Of a stretch of 11,180 nt of DNA, positions 1-7,523 are shown piece after piece (position 1 is the first letter of the stretch; every line of letters starts with the position of its first letter). The notes beneath the pieces were generated by a model. The model worked only from the letters and a program-made list of their open reading frames with translations, was not told the DNA's origin and did not search any database. Location of the stretch: the NCBI GenBank assembly GCA_030151135.1, contig JASLEQ010000117.1:1-11180 (forward strand), in the 5' to 3' direction. The position numbers were made by a program, and so were the translations under genes. The stretch is from Candidatus Sulfotelmatobacter sp. GTDB lineage: Bacteria; Acidobacteriota; Terriglobia; Terriglobales; SbA1.

Positions 1-1069
1 CCAGCGGATGTCCCAGCGCAATCGCTCCACCGTTCACATTGACTTTCTCCCGATTCAATCCCAACTCCTTCTCCACCGCCAGGTACTGCGCCGCGAACGC
101 CTCATTCACTTCGATCAGATCGATGTAGTCCAGCGATAGCCCGGCCTTCTGCAGCGCGATCTTCGACGCCGGGACCGGACCGCGGCCCATCACCTTCGGG
201 TCAACGCCCGCGATGCCCCAACTGCAGATTCTTCCCAACGGTTTCAATCCACGCTTCTGAGCGTTCTCCAGAGACATCACAACCACCGCGGCGGCCCCAT
301 CCACAATGCCGCTGGCATTCCCAGCCGTGACGGTTCCGTTTTTTCCGAACGCCGGCTTCAACTTAGCCAGTCCCTCCATGGTCGTCTGAGGTCGGCGGTG
401 ATCATCCTCTGTCAGTTGTTCACCTGTAAAGTCGCCCTTATGATTCCGCAACGCGACCGGGACCAACTCGTCCTGCAGACGCCCTGACTTATAGGCATCG
501 TCCGCGCACCTCTGCGACCGCAGCGCAAACTCATCCTGCGCTTGCCGCGTAATCCCCTGCTGCTCGCCGTATAGTTCAGCGGTATTCGCCATATACGATC
601 CGCAGTACGAATCGAGCAGCGCCACCATTAGCGAGTCTTCCAGCTTCCCGCCCGGAGCCAGCGTAAATCCGTCGCGTCCGCGGATCACAAACGGCGCCTG
701 CGACATCGCTTCCATCCCGCCCGCGAGCACAATCTTCGCCTCGTCCGTCTGGATCATCTGTGCCGCTGAAACGATCGACTGCATGCCGGACCCGCACAGC
801 CGGTTGACCGTCAGCCCAGGGGTTTCAATCGGAATCCCCGCTCTCAAACCCACGTGCCGGGCGCCATACAGCGCGTCACCCGAAGTCTGCTGCGCATTCC
901 CGAAGACAACGTGATCAAACTCCTTCGGATCGATCCCGGACCGTTCAATTGCCCCTCTACCCGCGATCGCCCCAAGTTCCTGCGCCGTAAAGTCCTTCAG
1001 TTTCCCGCAGTACCTTCCAAAGGGCGTACGTGCCCCGCTGACAATAGCAATATCCCCGGCTTTCAACAT
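1..1069 (-). CDS. Thiolase, acetyl-CoA acetyltransferase type (3' end cut by window)
   Basis: Partial gene; 356 codons are readable without a stop and the C-terminal end lies outside the window. Thiolases of this type condense two acetyl-CoA to acetoacetyl-CoA, or cleave it, in the cytoplasm. Visible family marks: an N-terminal SGARTPFG at residues 11-18, the acyl-accepting cysteine in [10 protein letters not shown] (Cys92), [17 protein letters not shown] near residue 260-280, NEAFA near residue 325, and [10 protein letters not shown] at the cut end with the active-site His354. The second catalytic cysteine, expected near residue 385, is outside the window. The ATG at 1069 is the first start of the frame; no strong ribosome binding site precedes it. 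It could be a biosynthetic AtoB/PhaA type or a degradative FadA type, which the visible part does not settle. It lies 214 bases after the small membrane gene on the same strand, so a shared transcript is possible but not shown. Confidence 0.95.
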   Translation of the reverse strand, partial: MLKAGDIAIVSGARTPFGRYCGKLKDFTAQELGAIAGRGAIERSGIDPKEFDHVVFGNAQQTSGDALYGARHVGLRAGIPIETPGLTVNRLCGSGMQSIVSAAQMIQTDEAKIVLAGGMEAMSQAPFVIRGRDGFTLAPGGKLEDSLMVALLDSYCGSYMANTAELYGEQQGITRQAQDEFALRSQRCADDAYKSGRLQDELVPVALRNHKGDFTGEQLTEDDHRRPQTTMEGLAKLKPAFGKNGTVTAGNASGIVDGAAAVVVMSLENAQKRGLKPLGRICSWGIAGVDPKVMGRGPVPASKIALQKAGLSLDYIDLIEVNEAFAAQYLAVEKELGLNREKVNVNGGAIALGHPL

Positions 1070-1283
1070 GATGGATTAACCCGCAGAACCCGACCGGACC
1101 CGGTCAGAGTGAATTCGCCAAACTTGTCAGTTTATCAGCGGCGGCAAAGATTTGACCACTGGGACAGGAAATAAGGCAGTGCAAGGTCGCGAGACTCCCG
1201 CGGCCGAAGACGTCATGCGCAGACTGAAGCGTGGAAGCGCTGCGGAGCCTGCCATGCGGCGTGTTCCCTTTAGCAAAACGAAG

Positions 1284-1505
1284 CTACCGCCTATGTAGCC
1301 AGTCCGCACCTGCCAGCGCCAGGAAGATGGCGCTTAAAAGTGTGAGGACCTGATTCCCCAAGGATGGATCCACCGCGTAGGTGAGAGACTCCACACGATT
1401 GAAGCCTTGCGTGACATAAGGCGATAGTGCCAGCCACAGCAGGCTCCACCCCAGAATGCCTGCTCCCAGAACGCCGAACCACGTAAACCACTTGAGTCTC
1501 GGCAT
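1284..1505 (-). CDS. Small two-helix membrane protein, unknown function
   Basis: A 73-residue protein of no family I recognise. It starts MPRLKW, then has a hydrophobic helix at about residues 8-27 (rich in G, L, W), a polar middle with a single charged patch at 35-46, and a second hydrophobic helix at about 50-67, ending in the basic sequence HRR. That layout fits a small inner-membrane protein with two crossings. The ATG follows GGAGA at a spacing of about eight bases, and the gene begins 17 bases after the stop of the large TPR-GAF gene, so the two are very probably co-transcribed. The function may be linked to that protein, for example as a membrane partner or anchor, but this is inference from position only. 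A second overlapping frame in the same DNA lacks a ribosome binding site and was not accepted. Confidence 0.72.
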   Translation of the reverse strand: MPRLKWFTWFGVLGAGILGWSLLWLALSPYVTQGFNRVESLTYAVDPSLGNQVLTLLSAIFLALAGADWLHRR

Positions 1506-1522
1506 AAAGCTTTCTCCGATCT

Positions 1523-4123
1523 CTACGCCACAGCCCCCGCTGCCAATGCTGGACCCAAAGCGACCACCTTGCCCAACCCTTGCCCCATGGCCTGCCCTAG
1601 GGCGTGTTCGGCCCGGTTGATCACCTCAGTGACCACGTCAACAGGATCAAACTCGCTCCGAATTACCGCCTCCGCCACTCCTGCAGAAAACAGAACCGAC
1701 TGCTCCGCTCCGCCTTCCTTGGCCGGCCACTTCAACTCACCCATAATCTTCCGGAGTTTCTCAATGGCAAGCATCGCCTCTTTTTCCGGTGTCTCCCCCA
1801 ACAAGATGGCGATGGTCGTCGCGTCGTACCGGAACGCCAAGTCGTTCGACCGGATATTCGCACCGAACATCTGCCCAGCTTTCTCCATCACGGCCTGCAC
1901 GTCCGCCTCGCCATGCTCTTTGATCATGGCCGCATTTTTGCCAAACTGCAGCAGGACTACTGTCACTGGCGCCGAATTCTGAATTGCCCTCTTACTCTCC
2001 GCCAGGAGCAGATCTATATAAGATGCACGTTTCAGCAATCCGGATTTTTCATCTGTTACAGAAAGATTTTTGACCAGCCGGCGTAGCCCGGCGTTATTCA
2101 GGGCGATCACCATCTGGTCCCCAAGTGTCTTAAGAACCACCATGTCCGACGGTTGCCAAGAGTGCGGCCCGTTATGAATCAGCACCAGAATTCCGGCTCT
2201 TTCTTCGCCATCCGTCAGCGGAATCGCCAAAATCGTTGCAGCCCCCAACTCCGCGACCGCTTTCTTTGCATTCTGTAGCTCGTCGGCCGTGGATGCGTCC
2301 TGGATAGCTAATGGATCATGCCCTTTTATGCCTGCATGTAGGCTACCTACAAGTTCCTGCAGCGCCGCCGCGCTCACCCGTTTCAATCCGTCCGCGAAGA
2401 ATTCGTCCATGGCCGTCGCGGGCAGCCCGGCTTTTCCCATGACTGCAAGGCAGCGAGAGACTTCCCACTGCGCCCCAATCTCTTTCACTGCCGTACTCAG
2501 GACCGCTGGAGCCGTAGTCTGGTGATATAGCTTCCGGGTAATTTCCGCGACTTTTGTGAAAGTCCGAACCTCCGCCCCGGGATCAGGCGCAGGCGTAGGA
2601 GGTGGCGTCGCGGCCTGTGCAACCGGCACCGGAGCCGGCGCGCTTACCGCAGCAGGTGGCAACGGGGCAGATCCCGCGTACCGCGGCGTCACCCCCGCCG
2701 ACAGATACAATCGCTGCAAGTCTTCGTTGCGCTCTTCTTCCCTCGGAAATAGCTCCTGGATTCTTTGCAGCCTCTCGACTGCTTTGCTGCGCATGCCGTA
2801 TTGCACCAGTATCTCGGCCTGCAACATCAGGTCTTGCAAGGTCCCTGCGCCCAAGGTCCGCGAATCCGTCTGCACTGGTTCTTCTACAGGCTTCGAGGCT
2901 GAGCTGAATCTTGAGGCGATCACCTTGTAACGCGAGTCGTCGATCTTTCCCTTCACCATGTCGAGCCGCTTTAAATGCCCCGGTTCATAGGGATCCACCT
3001 CCGCCGCCCGGTCCAGACATTCCGCAGCCTTTGCAAAATCTCCTTCACCGCAGTAAAGATCGAATAGTTTCAACAGGGTCGCGCAGTAGTCGCTCTCACG
3101 GTTTGACGAGTTGTAAAGCTCGCTCAGGAACTCGAGCATCAGCGACGAGGCTTTTCGGGCCCCGGTCACGTCTTCCATGATGGCAATGAATTGCCGCCGC
3201 TCCCCGCGCCTGCGCTGGAATTGTTCCAGCTTGCGCGCCAAGGCGACCGCTTCTTCCTCCTGGTCGCCATCGAGAAAGCTGCCAATCAGGCCAATTACCT
3301 GTTGAACGCGCCCTGGATTCTGCTCGAATAACTGCCAAACCAGCGGCTCCGCCTCTCCAAACCGGCCTGCCCCCATCAGCGCGTCCGCATAGGCTTCGTG
3401 GAACTCCGGGGTCAGTTGGCCGGAGTTCATTTGTGGCTCGAGCACAAATATCGCCGCTCCGACCTGTCCTTTTGCCAACAGCGTCTTCGCGTATGCCAGG
3501 GCGATCGACGCATCGGAGGCGTCTTCCTGGTACGCGCGCTCATACCATGGGGCCGCATCGCTACCTTCAGCCGCAGCTGCCTGGGCCACTCGCTGAAACG
3601 CGGTTGCTGCCGCTTTCCGATTTCCCAACTCCGATGCCAGTTCCGCCACTCGTAACAGATTCGCCTGAGTGGGCTCGATCACGACAATTCGATCCAGCAC
3701 CTCCGCGGCTTCTTGCTTCTTATTGAGCTTCGTCAGGTCGAGCAGCGCGGCTTCATAGGTGCCGACGGCCAGCTTCTTGTTCGATCCCTCCAGCAACTGG
3801 CCGAAGCGGAATTTTTGTTGCCAGGTCGGACTCCCATGCCGCGCGAGTTTCTTATACGTCAGGCTCGCCCGGGTCGCATCACCGGCATTTACCTGCCGCT
3901 CGAACAATTCTCCGAGTAACCTTACCGCCTCAGCGTTGCGGCTCAGCGATAGACATAAATCCGCCGTAAGTTGCCGCACCACATCATTTTCCGGATCGTC
4001 ACGCAGCACTAGCAGATATTCTTCGAGGGCTTCGGCGGTCTTGCCTTTTTGCAGGAGTTTCTCCGCGCGTTCAACGCGCTTTCCCAGCTCGGCTCGGTCC
4101 AGGCGTTTTGTGATCTCAGGCAT
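1523..4123 (-). CDS. TPR - GAF - degenerate GGDEF domain protein
   Basis: An 866-residue soluble protein with no signal peptide or membrane helix. Residues 1 to about 480 are helical TPR-like repeats, with clear units near 20-55, 130-180, 205-265, 345-390 and 430-475. Residues 484-516 form a Pro/Ala-rich linker. About 518-680 is a GAF domain (ends SWQPSDMVVLKTLGDQMVIALNNA-like, 655-678). About 685-856 resembles a GGDEF domain: SVTDEKSGLLKRASY at 688-702 matches the usual D-x-LTGL-xNRR entry motif. The signature loop, however, is replaced by RYDATTIAIL at 765-774, so the Gly-Gly-Asp/Glu-Glu-Phe residues needed for diguanylate cyclase activity are missing. I infer a sensory or scaffolding protein in which TPRs bind partners, GAF senses a ligand, and the pseudo-GGDEF may bind a nucleotide or only dimerise. 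The ATG is not preceded by a strong ribosome binding site, so a slightly different start is possible. The small membrane gene follows 17 bases downstream. Confidence 0.9.
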   Translation of the reverse strand: MPEITKRLDRAELGKRVERAEKLLQKGKTAEALEEYLLVLRDDPENDVVRQLTADLCLSLSRNAEAVRLLGELFERQVNAGDATRASLTYKKLARHGSPTWQQKFRFGQLLEGSNKKLAVGTYEAALLDLTKLNKKQEAAEVLDRIVVIEPTQANLLRVAELASELGNRKAAATAFQRVAQAAAAEGSDAAPWYERAYQEDASDASIALAYAKTLLAKGQVGAAIFVLEPQMNSGQLTPEFHEAYADALMGAGRFGEAEPLVWQLFEQNPGRVQQVIGLIGSFLDGDQEEEAVALARKLEQFQRRRGERRQFIAIMEDVTGARKASSLMLEFLSELYNSSNRESDYCATLLKLFDLYCGEGDFAKAAECLDRAAEVDPYEPGHLKRLDMVKGKIDDSRYKVIASRFSSASKPVEEPVQTDSRTLGAGTLQDLMLQAEILVQYGMRSKAVERLQRIQELFPREEERNEDLQRLYLSAGVTPRYAGSAPLPPAAVSAPAPVPVAQAATPPPTPAPDPGAEVRTFTKVAEITRKLYHQTTAPAVLSTAVKEIGAQWEVSRCLAVMGKAGLPATAMDEFFADGLKRVSAAALQELVGSLHAGIKGHDPLAIQDASTADELQNAKKAVAELGAATILAIPLTDGEERAGILVLIHNGPHSWQPSDMVVLKTLGDQMVIALNNAGLRRLVKNLSVTDEKSGLLKRASYIDLLLAESKRAIQNSAPVTVVLLQFGKNAAMIKEHGEADVQAVMEKAGQMFGANIRSNDLAFRYDATTIAILLGETPEKEAMLAIEKLRKIMGELKWPAKEGGAEQSVLFSAGVAEAVIRSEFDPVDVVTEVINRAEHALGQAMGQGLGKVVALGPALAAGAVA

Positions 4124-4436
4124 GCGAAAAAGGGCGGAGTAAACCCTCTTTCGATTCTAGGAGTGCCCCCGACCCCCAGCAATGTGGTAACGCCAGCCTG
4201 CGATTACGAAGGTCATCTTACCGAAAGTTATTGACGATTCTGAATTTGCACGTTTTCCAATATCTAACCGTGTCGTTGCGAACCCAAGCGAGAAGTTTGC
4301 TTCCCTGGGACACACTCGAGTCGCCAATGCCCCCAGCCATGAAATGGCGCTTTTCGCGGAAGCAGCGCCCAAAAATGCGTAGTGAGGCCCAAAAAGATCA
4401 GTCCCGCTTGCGCAGCGGGACTGACTGTTGTTCAAC
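4124..4436. other. 313-base intergenic region with no gene
   Basis: This lies between two minus-strand genes. The right end (4391-4424) holds the terminator of the SYLF gene. The remainder should contain the promoter of the TPR-GAF gene; it includes an AT-rich stretch around 4215-4270, but I could not find a convincing -35/-10 pair there. The short open frames that cross it on both strands lack ribosome binding sites and family resemblance. I see no RNA gene fold that I can support. Confidence 0.5.
4391..4424 (-). terminator. Rho-independent terminator of the SYLF gene
   Basis: A perfect 11-bp stem pairs 4398-4408 with 4414-4424 around a five-base loop (TGCGC). Read on the minus strand, it is followed at once by TCTTTTT (complement of 4391-4397). 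It begins 12 bases after the stop codon of the gene ending at 4437. Stem, loop and U-run are all in the textbook arrangement, and only for the minus strand. Confidence 0.9.
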
Positions 4437-5150
4437 CTAGTGCGCTTGTGCCGTTTCCTTTGCACTCTGGATCGCATTCACAAAGTCCCTCGCCTCGCTC
4501 GTCTGGGCATGCGCTCTGCCCTGCAGGATATCGGCAAACGGGACGTCGTTGCCGTAGATCTGCTCCGTCAATTTCTTGTCCTGCTGGAGCTCCGCGCCGT
4601 TCAGCGACGCGCCGATGAAGGCGCCTTTGCTGCTCGAGTAAGTCAAGATGCCAGCCTTGTATCCGGCGTCAGCAGAAGCCGAGCGTCCAACGGGACCGGC
4701 CGCAGCAGAGACGTCGGCGCCAAGTTTTACGTGACCTTTCATCAGCCCCTGCATGCCTTCATCGTTCATGATGAACATCATCAGGTCCGTGCTCTTGCCG
4801 CCGATTTGTGGGCCCCAACTCACGCCTGAAACCGAAAACGGCGCCGGGCCACTCCAGTTTCCTTCGGGTGTCTTGCAACTGGCGACGCCGTCGCCGTGCT
4901 CGCCGCCTACGACAAATGCTCCTTTGATGAGCTTCGGTATGACAGCCACGCACTTTGCGCCTGACAGCACTTCTTTCGGTACGCCCTTATCGGGAGGCGC
5001 ACTGGTTATATTCTGCACGGTTTCAGTGGCGCGAGTCAGTTCGTCGTTGGCTTTGACGTCTTTGTCGCTTTGAGCCTGCGCACAAACATAAGCGCCCAGG
5101 CACGATGCAAGCAGTGTGATCGCAAATTTCTCTTTCGTGAATTTCCGCAT
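4437..5150 (-). CDS. Secreted SYLF-domain (YSC84/Ysc84 family) lipid-binding protein
   Basis: A 237-residue exported protein. Residues 1-26 form a signal peptide: basic MRKFTKEK, a hydrophobic core, and an Ala-x-Ala type cleavage zone at CAQAQ (22-27). Residues about 57-185 carry the SYLF/YSC84 domain: DKGVPKEVLSGAKCVAVIP, KGAFVVGGEHGDGVASC, W.GPAPFSVSGVSWGPQIGGKSTDLM, then a K-x-GADVSAAAGPVGR block and YSSSKGAFIGASLNGA. SYLF domains bind phosphoinositides and membranes in eukaryotes; the role of the secreted bacterial versions is poorly known, so a periplasmic or outer-membrane-associated lipid-binding role is inference. The ATG at 5150 is well fixed by GAGGAGGAA, with its GGAGG core seven bases away. 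The gene has its own terminator at 4391-4424 and is separated from purB upstream by 191 bases, so it may be a single-gene unit. Confidence 0.93.
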   Translation of the reverse strand: MRKFTKEKFAITLLASCLGAYVCAQAQSDKDVKANDELTRATETVQNITSAPPDKGVPKEVLSGAKCVAVIPKLIKGAFVVGGEHGDGVASCKTPEGNWSGPAPFSVSGVSWGPQIGGKSTDLMMFIMNDEGMQGLMKGHVKLGADVSAAAGPVGRSASADAGYKAGILTYSSSKGAFIGASLNGAELQQDKKLTEQIYGNDVPFADILQGRAHAQTSEARDFVNAIQSAKETAQAH

Positions 5151-5341
5151 GTACGTTCCTCCTCAGACTTCGATTCGAGGGAACATAGGAAGGTTTTCAG
5201 GTTGTCCGATGGAACACCGATTTGCCTACAGTCAGGGCTGTATGAGGAACGAGCTTAGCCAGACGCCGTTCCCGCTGAATTCGCAGAGGGCATGCTGACA
5301 TCGCTAGAAGAAGGATCTCTCGGCACAATAAAGATAGAGGA

Positions 5342-6688
5342 TCACTTCTTTCGCTTTGGCCTGGCCTTCTTCATACCTTGTTTTGCAGACCGGCTGTTGC
5401 CGAACACCCTGGCGAAGATTTTGTCGACATTCTTTAGCTGGCGCGGCAGGTCAAAAGCGTATTCGATTTGCTGGCGCCGCACCTTTGAGGTGATCTCTTT
5501 GTCGGCAAGGATCTCATCGTGGAAATTCAGCCCTTCTTTCCAGGATCGCATCGCGTGGCTCTGCACCAGGCGATAGGCATCTTCACGAGTCATGCCGTTC
5601 TCCACGAGATCGAGCAGAAGCTGTCCGCTGAAGATCAGGCCGCGCGTACTTTCGAGATTCGCACGCATGCGCTCGGGATACACGAACATGGTGTCAACGA
5701 TGCTAGCGGTCTTGTTCAGCATGTAGTCGATCAGGGTAGTGGAATCGGGCAGGATTACTCGCTCGACCGACGAGTGCGAAATGTCCCGCTCGTGCCAAAG
5801 GGCGACGTTTTCGAATCCCGCCTGGGCGTTTGAGCGCACCACGCGAGCCAGGCCGCTGATCTGCTCCGAGGTCACCGGATTACGCTTGTGCGGCATCGCC
5901 GACGACCCTTTTTGCTTCTCGCTGAAAAATTCTTCGGCCTCTCGCACCTCTGTACGCTGAAGGTGGCGAATTTCGGTTGCAATCTTGTCGAGCGTTGAAG
6001 CGATCACCGCCAGCGTGGCCAGATAATGCGCATGGCGGTCGCGCTGAATTACCTGAGACGAAACTGCGGCAGCCTTCAGGCCCAGCCGCGCACACATCTG
6101 CTCCTCGAGTTCTGGGGTAAGGTGCGCGAAAATGCCGACCGCTCCAGAGAATTTTCCGACCCGCATATCTTCGGCAGCAGCCGTGAATCGTGCAATATTG
6201 CGCTGCGTTTCCGAATACCAGTTGGCAATCTTGAATCCCAAGGTAATCGGCTCGGCATGGATGCCATGCGTCCGACCGATCATTGGCGTATCTTTGAATT
6301 CCCATGCTCGCCGCTCAAGAACATCGGATAAGCGCTGGAGATCTTGCGCAATCACCTGAGATGCCTGCCGGATCAGCAACGCCTGCGCCGTATCAACCAC
6401 GTCATTGGACGTCAGCCCGTAATGAAACCAGCGGGCGTGCGGACCGACGATTTCGGCTACAGCCGTGGTGAAGGCAATGACATCGTGGCGCACCTCAGCT
6501 TCGATTTCGTGAATGCGCTCGACCCGGAAGTCGGCACGTTCCTTGATGGCTTTGGCTGCATCCTTAGGGACCATGCCGGCTTCGGCTAGCGTTTCGGTGG
6601 CCGCAACTTCGACAGCCAGCCAGGTGCGAAAGCGATTTTCGTCGCTCCAGATACGGGCCAATTCAGGCCGTGTATAGCGCGGGATCAC
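5342..6688 (-). CDS. purB: Adenylosuccinate lyase
   Basis: A 448-residue cytoplasmic enzyme of the fumarase/aspartase superfamily. It releases fumarate from SAICAR and from adenylosuccinate, so it acts twice in purine synthesis. The superfamily signature GSSAMPHKRNP lies at residues 261-271 and contains the mobile-loop catalytic serines. His68 (in RHDV), His89 (in WFHYGLTSND) and His141 (in GRTHG) fall at the same numbers as the catalytic histidines described for the Bacillus subtilis enzyme. The start is a GTG at 6688, supported by AAGGAG seven bases upstream (6696-6701 on the plus strand). The C-terminus has an 18-residue extension in which nine residues are Lys or Arg. The gene diverges from marR across 6689-6970. 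No other purine gene adjoins it here, and no riboswitch-like structure was found upstream. Confidence 0.97.
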   Translation of the reverse strand: MIPRYTRPELARIWSDENRFRTWLAVEVAATETLAEAGMVPKDAAKAIKERADFRVERIHEIEAEVRHDVIAFTTAVAEIVGPHARWFHYGLTSNDVVDTAQALLIRQASQVIAQDLQRLSDVLERRAWEFKDTPMIGRTHGIHAEPITLGFKIANWYSETQRNIARFTAAAEDMRVGKFSGAVGIFAHLTPELEEQMCARLGLKAAAVSSQVIQRDRHAHYLATLAVIASTLDKIATEIRHLQRTEVREAEEFFSEKQKGSSAMPHKRNPVTSEQISGLARVVRSNAQAGFENVALWHERDISHSSVERVILPDSTTLIDYMLNKTASIVDTMFVYPERMRANLESTRGLIFSGQLLLDLVENGMTREDAYRLVQSHAMRSWKEGLNFHDEILADKEITSKVRRQQIEYAFDLPRQLKNVDKIFARVFGNSRSAKQGMKKARPKRKK

Positions 6689-6906
6689 GATCGGGCTCCT
6701 TGGTGAAGTGGACTAAAGATTTTAAATGGGCAGGAGCGAAATGGGCTAGAGCACGATCGGGAAGGCGACCAAGCACGAACGTTGGATGGAGGATCGCCGC
6801 GCCTCACCCAACGTCAAAGCCCCACTTCCCGTGCTGACCCTGCTTACGGGACGCGGGGCTCGCCGCGACTATCCCCTCAGCGGTCGCGGACCGTTTGCAG
6901 CAATGT

Positions 6907-6934
6907 TTCACGTTATATCGTGTTGCGATATAAT
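6907..6934 (+). promoter_or_regulatory. Promoter of the marR gene
   Basis: A perfect -10 hexamer TATAAT lies at 6929-6934. The best -35 match is TTCACG at 6907-6912 (four of six bases), with a 16-bp spacer. Transcription should begin near 6941, giving a leader of about 25-30 bases before marR. The spacer and -10 box are occupied by a palindrome (separate entry), so a protein bound there would block RNA polymerase. Confidence 0.65.
6913..6933. promoter_or_regulatory. Palindromic operator 1 overlapping the marR -10 box
   Basis: An exact inverted repeat TTATATCG-N5-CGATATAA, with 8-bp arms at 6913-6920 and 6926-6933. Size and symmetry suit a dimeric winged-helix regulator. It lies over the promoter spacer and -10 box of the MarR-family gene that follows, so autorepression by that protein is the simplest reading (inference). 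It shares its TATCG-N5-CGATA core with a second site downstream. Confidence 0.7.
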
Positions 6935-6943
6935 ATGTAAAGA

Positions 6944-6960
6944 CTATCGCTGGACGATAG
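6944..6960. promoter_or_regulatory. Palindromic operator 2 near the marR transcription start
   Basis: An exact inverted repeat CTATCG-N5-CGATAG, with 6-bp arms at 6944-6949 and 6955-6960. It has the same TATCG-N5-CGATA core and the same five-base spacer as operator 1, displaced by exactly 29 bp. It covers roughly +4 to +20 of the predicted transcript and ends ten bases before the ATG of marR. It could also form a short hairpin in the leader RNA. Confidence 0.62.
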
Positions 6961-6970
6961 AATCGTGGGC

Positions 6971-7432
6971 ATGAAGAAGCTCACTCTGACGGACTATCAG
7001 GCCCTCGCGGAGTTTCGTTACCAGATCAGGCGGTTCCTGCATTTCAGCGACGCTGCGGTGGCGGCGACAGGGCTGGAAAAAGGGCAGTATCAACTCATGC
7101 TGGCGATCAAGGGGATGCCGACCCGAACGCGACCGCGCATCCGGGAATTGGCAAATCGCATGCAGATCCAGCACCACAGCGCTGTGGAGTTGATCAACCG
7201 GTTGGAGACAAGCGGGTTTGTCCGGCGGGAGCGCGGGTTGGACGATCGGCGTGAAGTGCTGTTGGCTTTGACCCCGAAAGGCGAGCAGATGCTGGCGCAG
7301 TTGGCCTTGCATCACCATGAGCAACTGCAAACCGCCGGGCCGCGTCTGGTAGCCGCGCTGCGAAAGTTGCGAGTGGGTGATGGTTCACGACGAAAGAAAA
7401 GCTCCCCTAAGCAATCTGCAACGAACTTATGA
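6971..7432 (+). CDS. MarR-family transcriptional regulator
   Basis: A 153-residue DNA-binding protein of the MarR winged-helix family, acting as a dimer. From the ATG, residues about 5-35 give the dimerising N-terminal helices, and IRELANRMQIQHHSAVELINRLETSG (about 57-82) is the helix-turn-helix with its recognition helix. RRERGLDDRREVLLALTPKG (about 86-105) is the wing with the family's D-x-R element. The last 20 residues are basic and probably disordered. The start is uncertain: an in-frame GTG at 6965 would add two residues, and neither codon has a clear Shine-Dalgarno. Two matching palindromes lie just upstream, one on the promoter, which suggests that the protein represses its own gene. 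The CLC gene begins 91 bases downstream on the same strand and may belong to the same transcript. The inducing ligand cannot be told from the sequence. Confidence 0.93.
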   Translation: MKKLTLTDYQALAEFRYQIRRFLHFSDAAVAATGLEKGQYQLMLAIKGMPTRTRPRIRELANRMQIQHHSAVELINRLETSGFVRRERGLDDRREVLLALTPKGEQMLAQLALHHHEQLQTAGPRLVAALRKLRVGDGSRRKKSSPKQSATNL

Positions 7433-7523
7433 CAAGAGTATCTTTCACTTCCCGCCCCGGGGTGCAGACCGGAATTAGGTACCAACTGCCCGTCTCCCAA
7501 CAGCTTCCGCGAACGGGGCGCGC

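Noticed and set aside
1070..1283. Search for a promoter or terminator between the small membrane gene and the thiolase
   Set aside because: Only short, weak inverted repeats and no convincing -35/-10 pair were found; nothing in this gap can be supported.
1127..1309. 60-codon minus-strand frame overlapping the end of the 73-residue gene
   Set aside because: It starts inside another gene in a different frame, has no ribosome binding site and no recognisable composition.
1604..2086. 160-codon plus-strand frame antisense to the TPR-GAF gene
   Set aside because: It is opposite the GAF/pseudo-GGDEF coding region, whose domain motifs are clear; it has no motif or ribosome binding site of its own.
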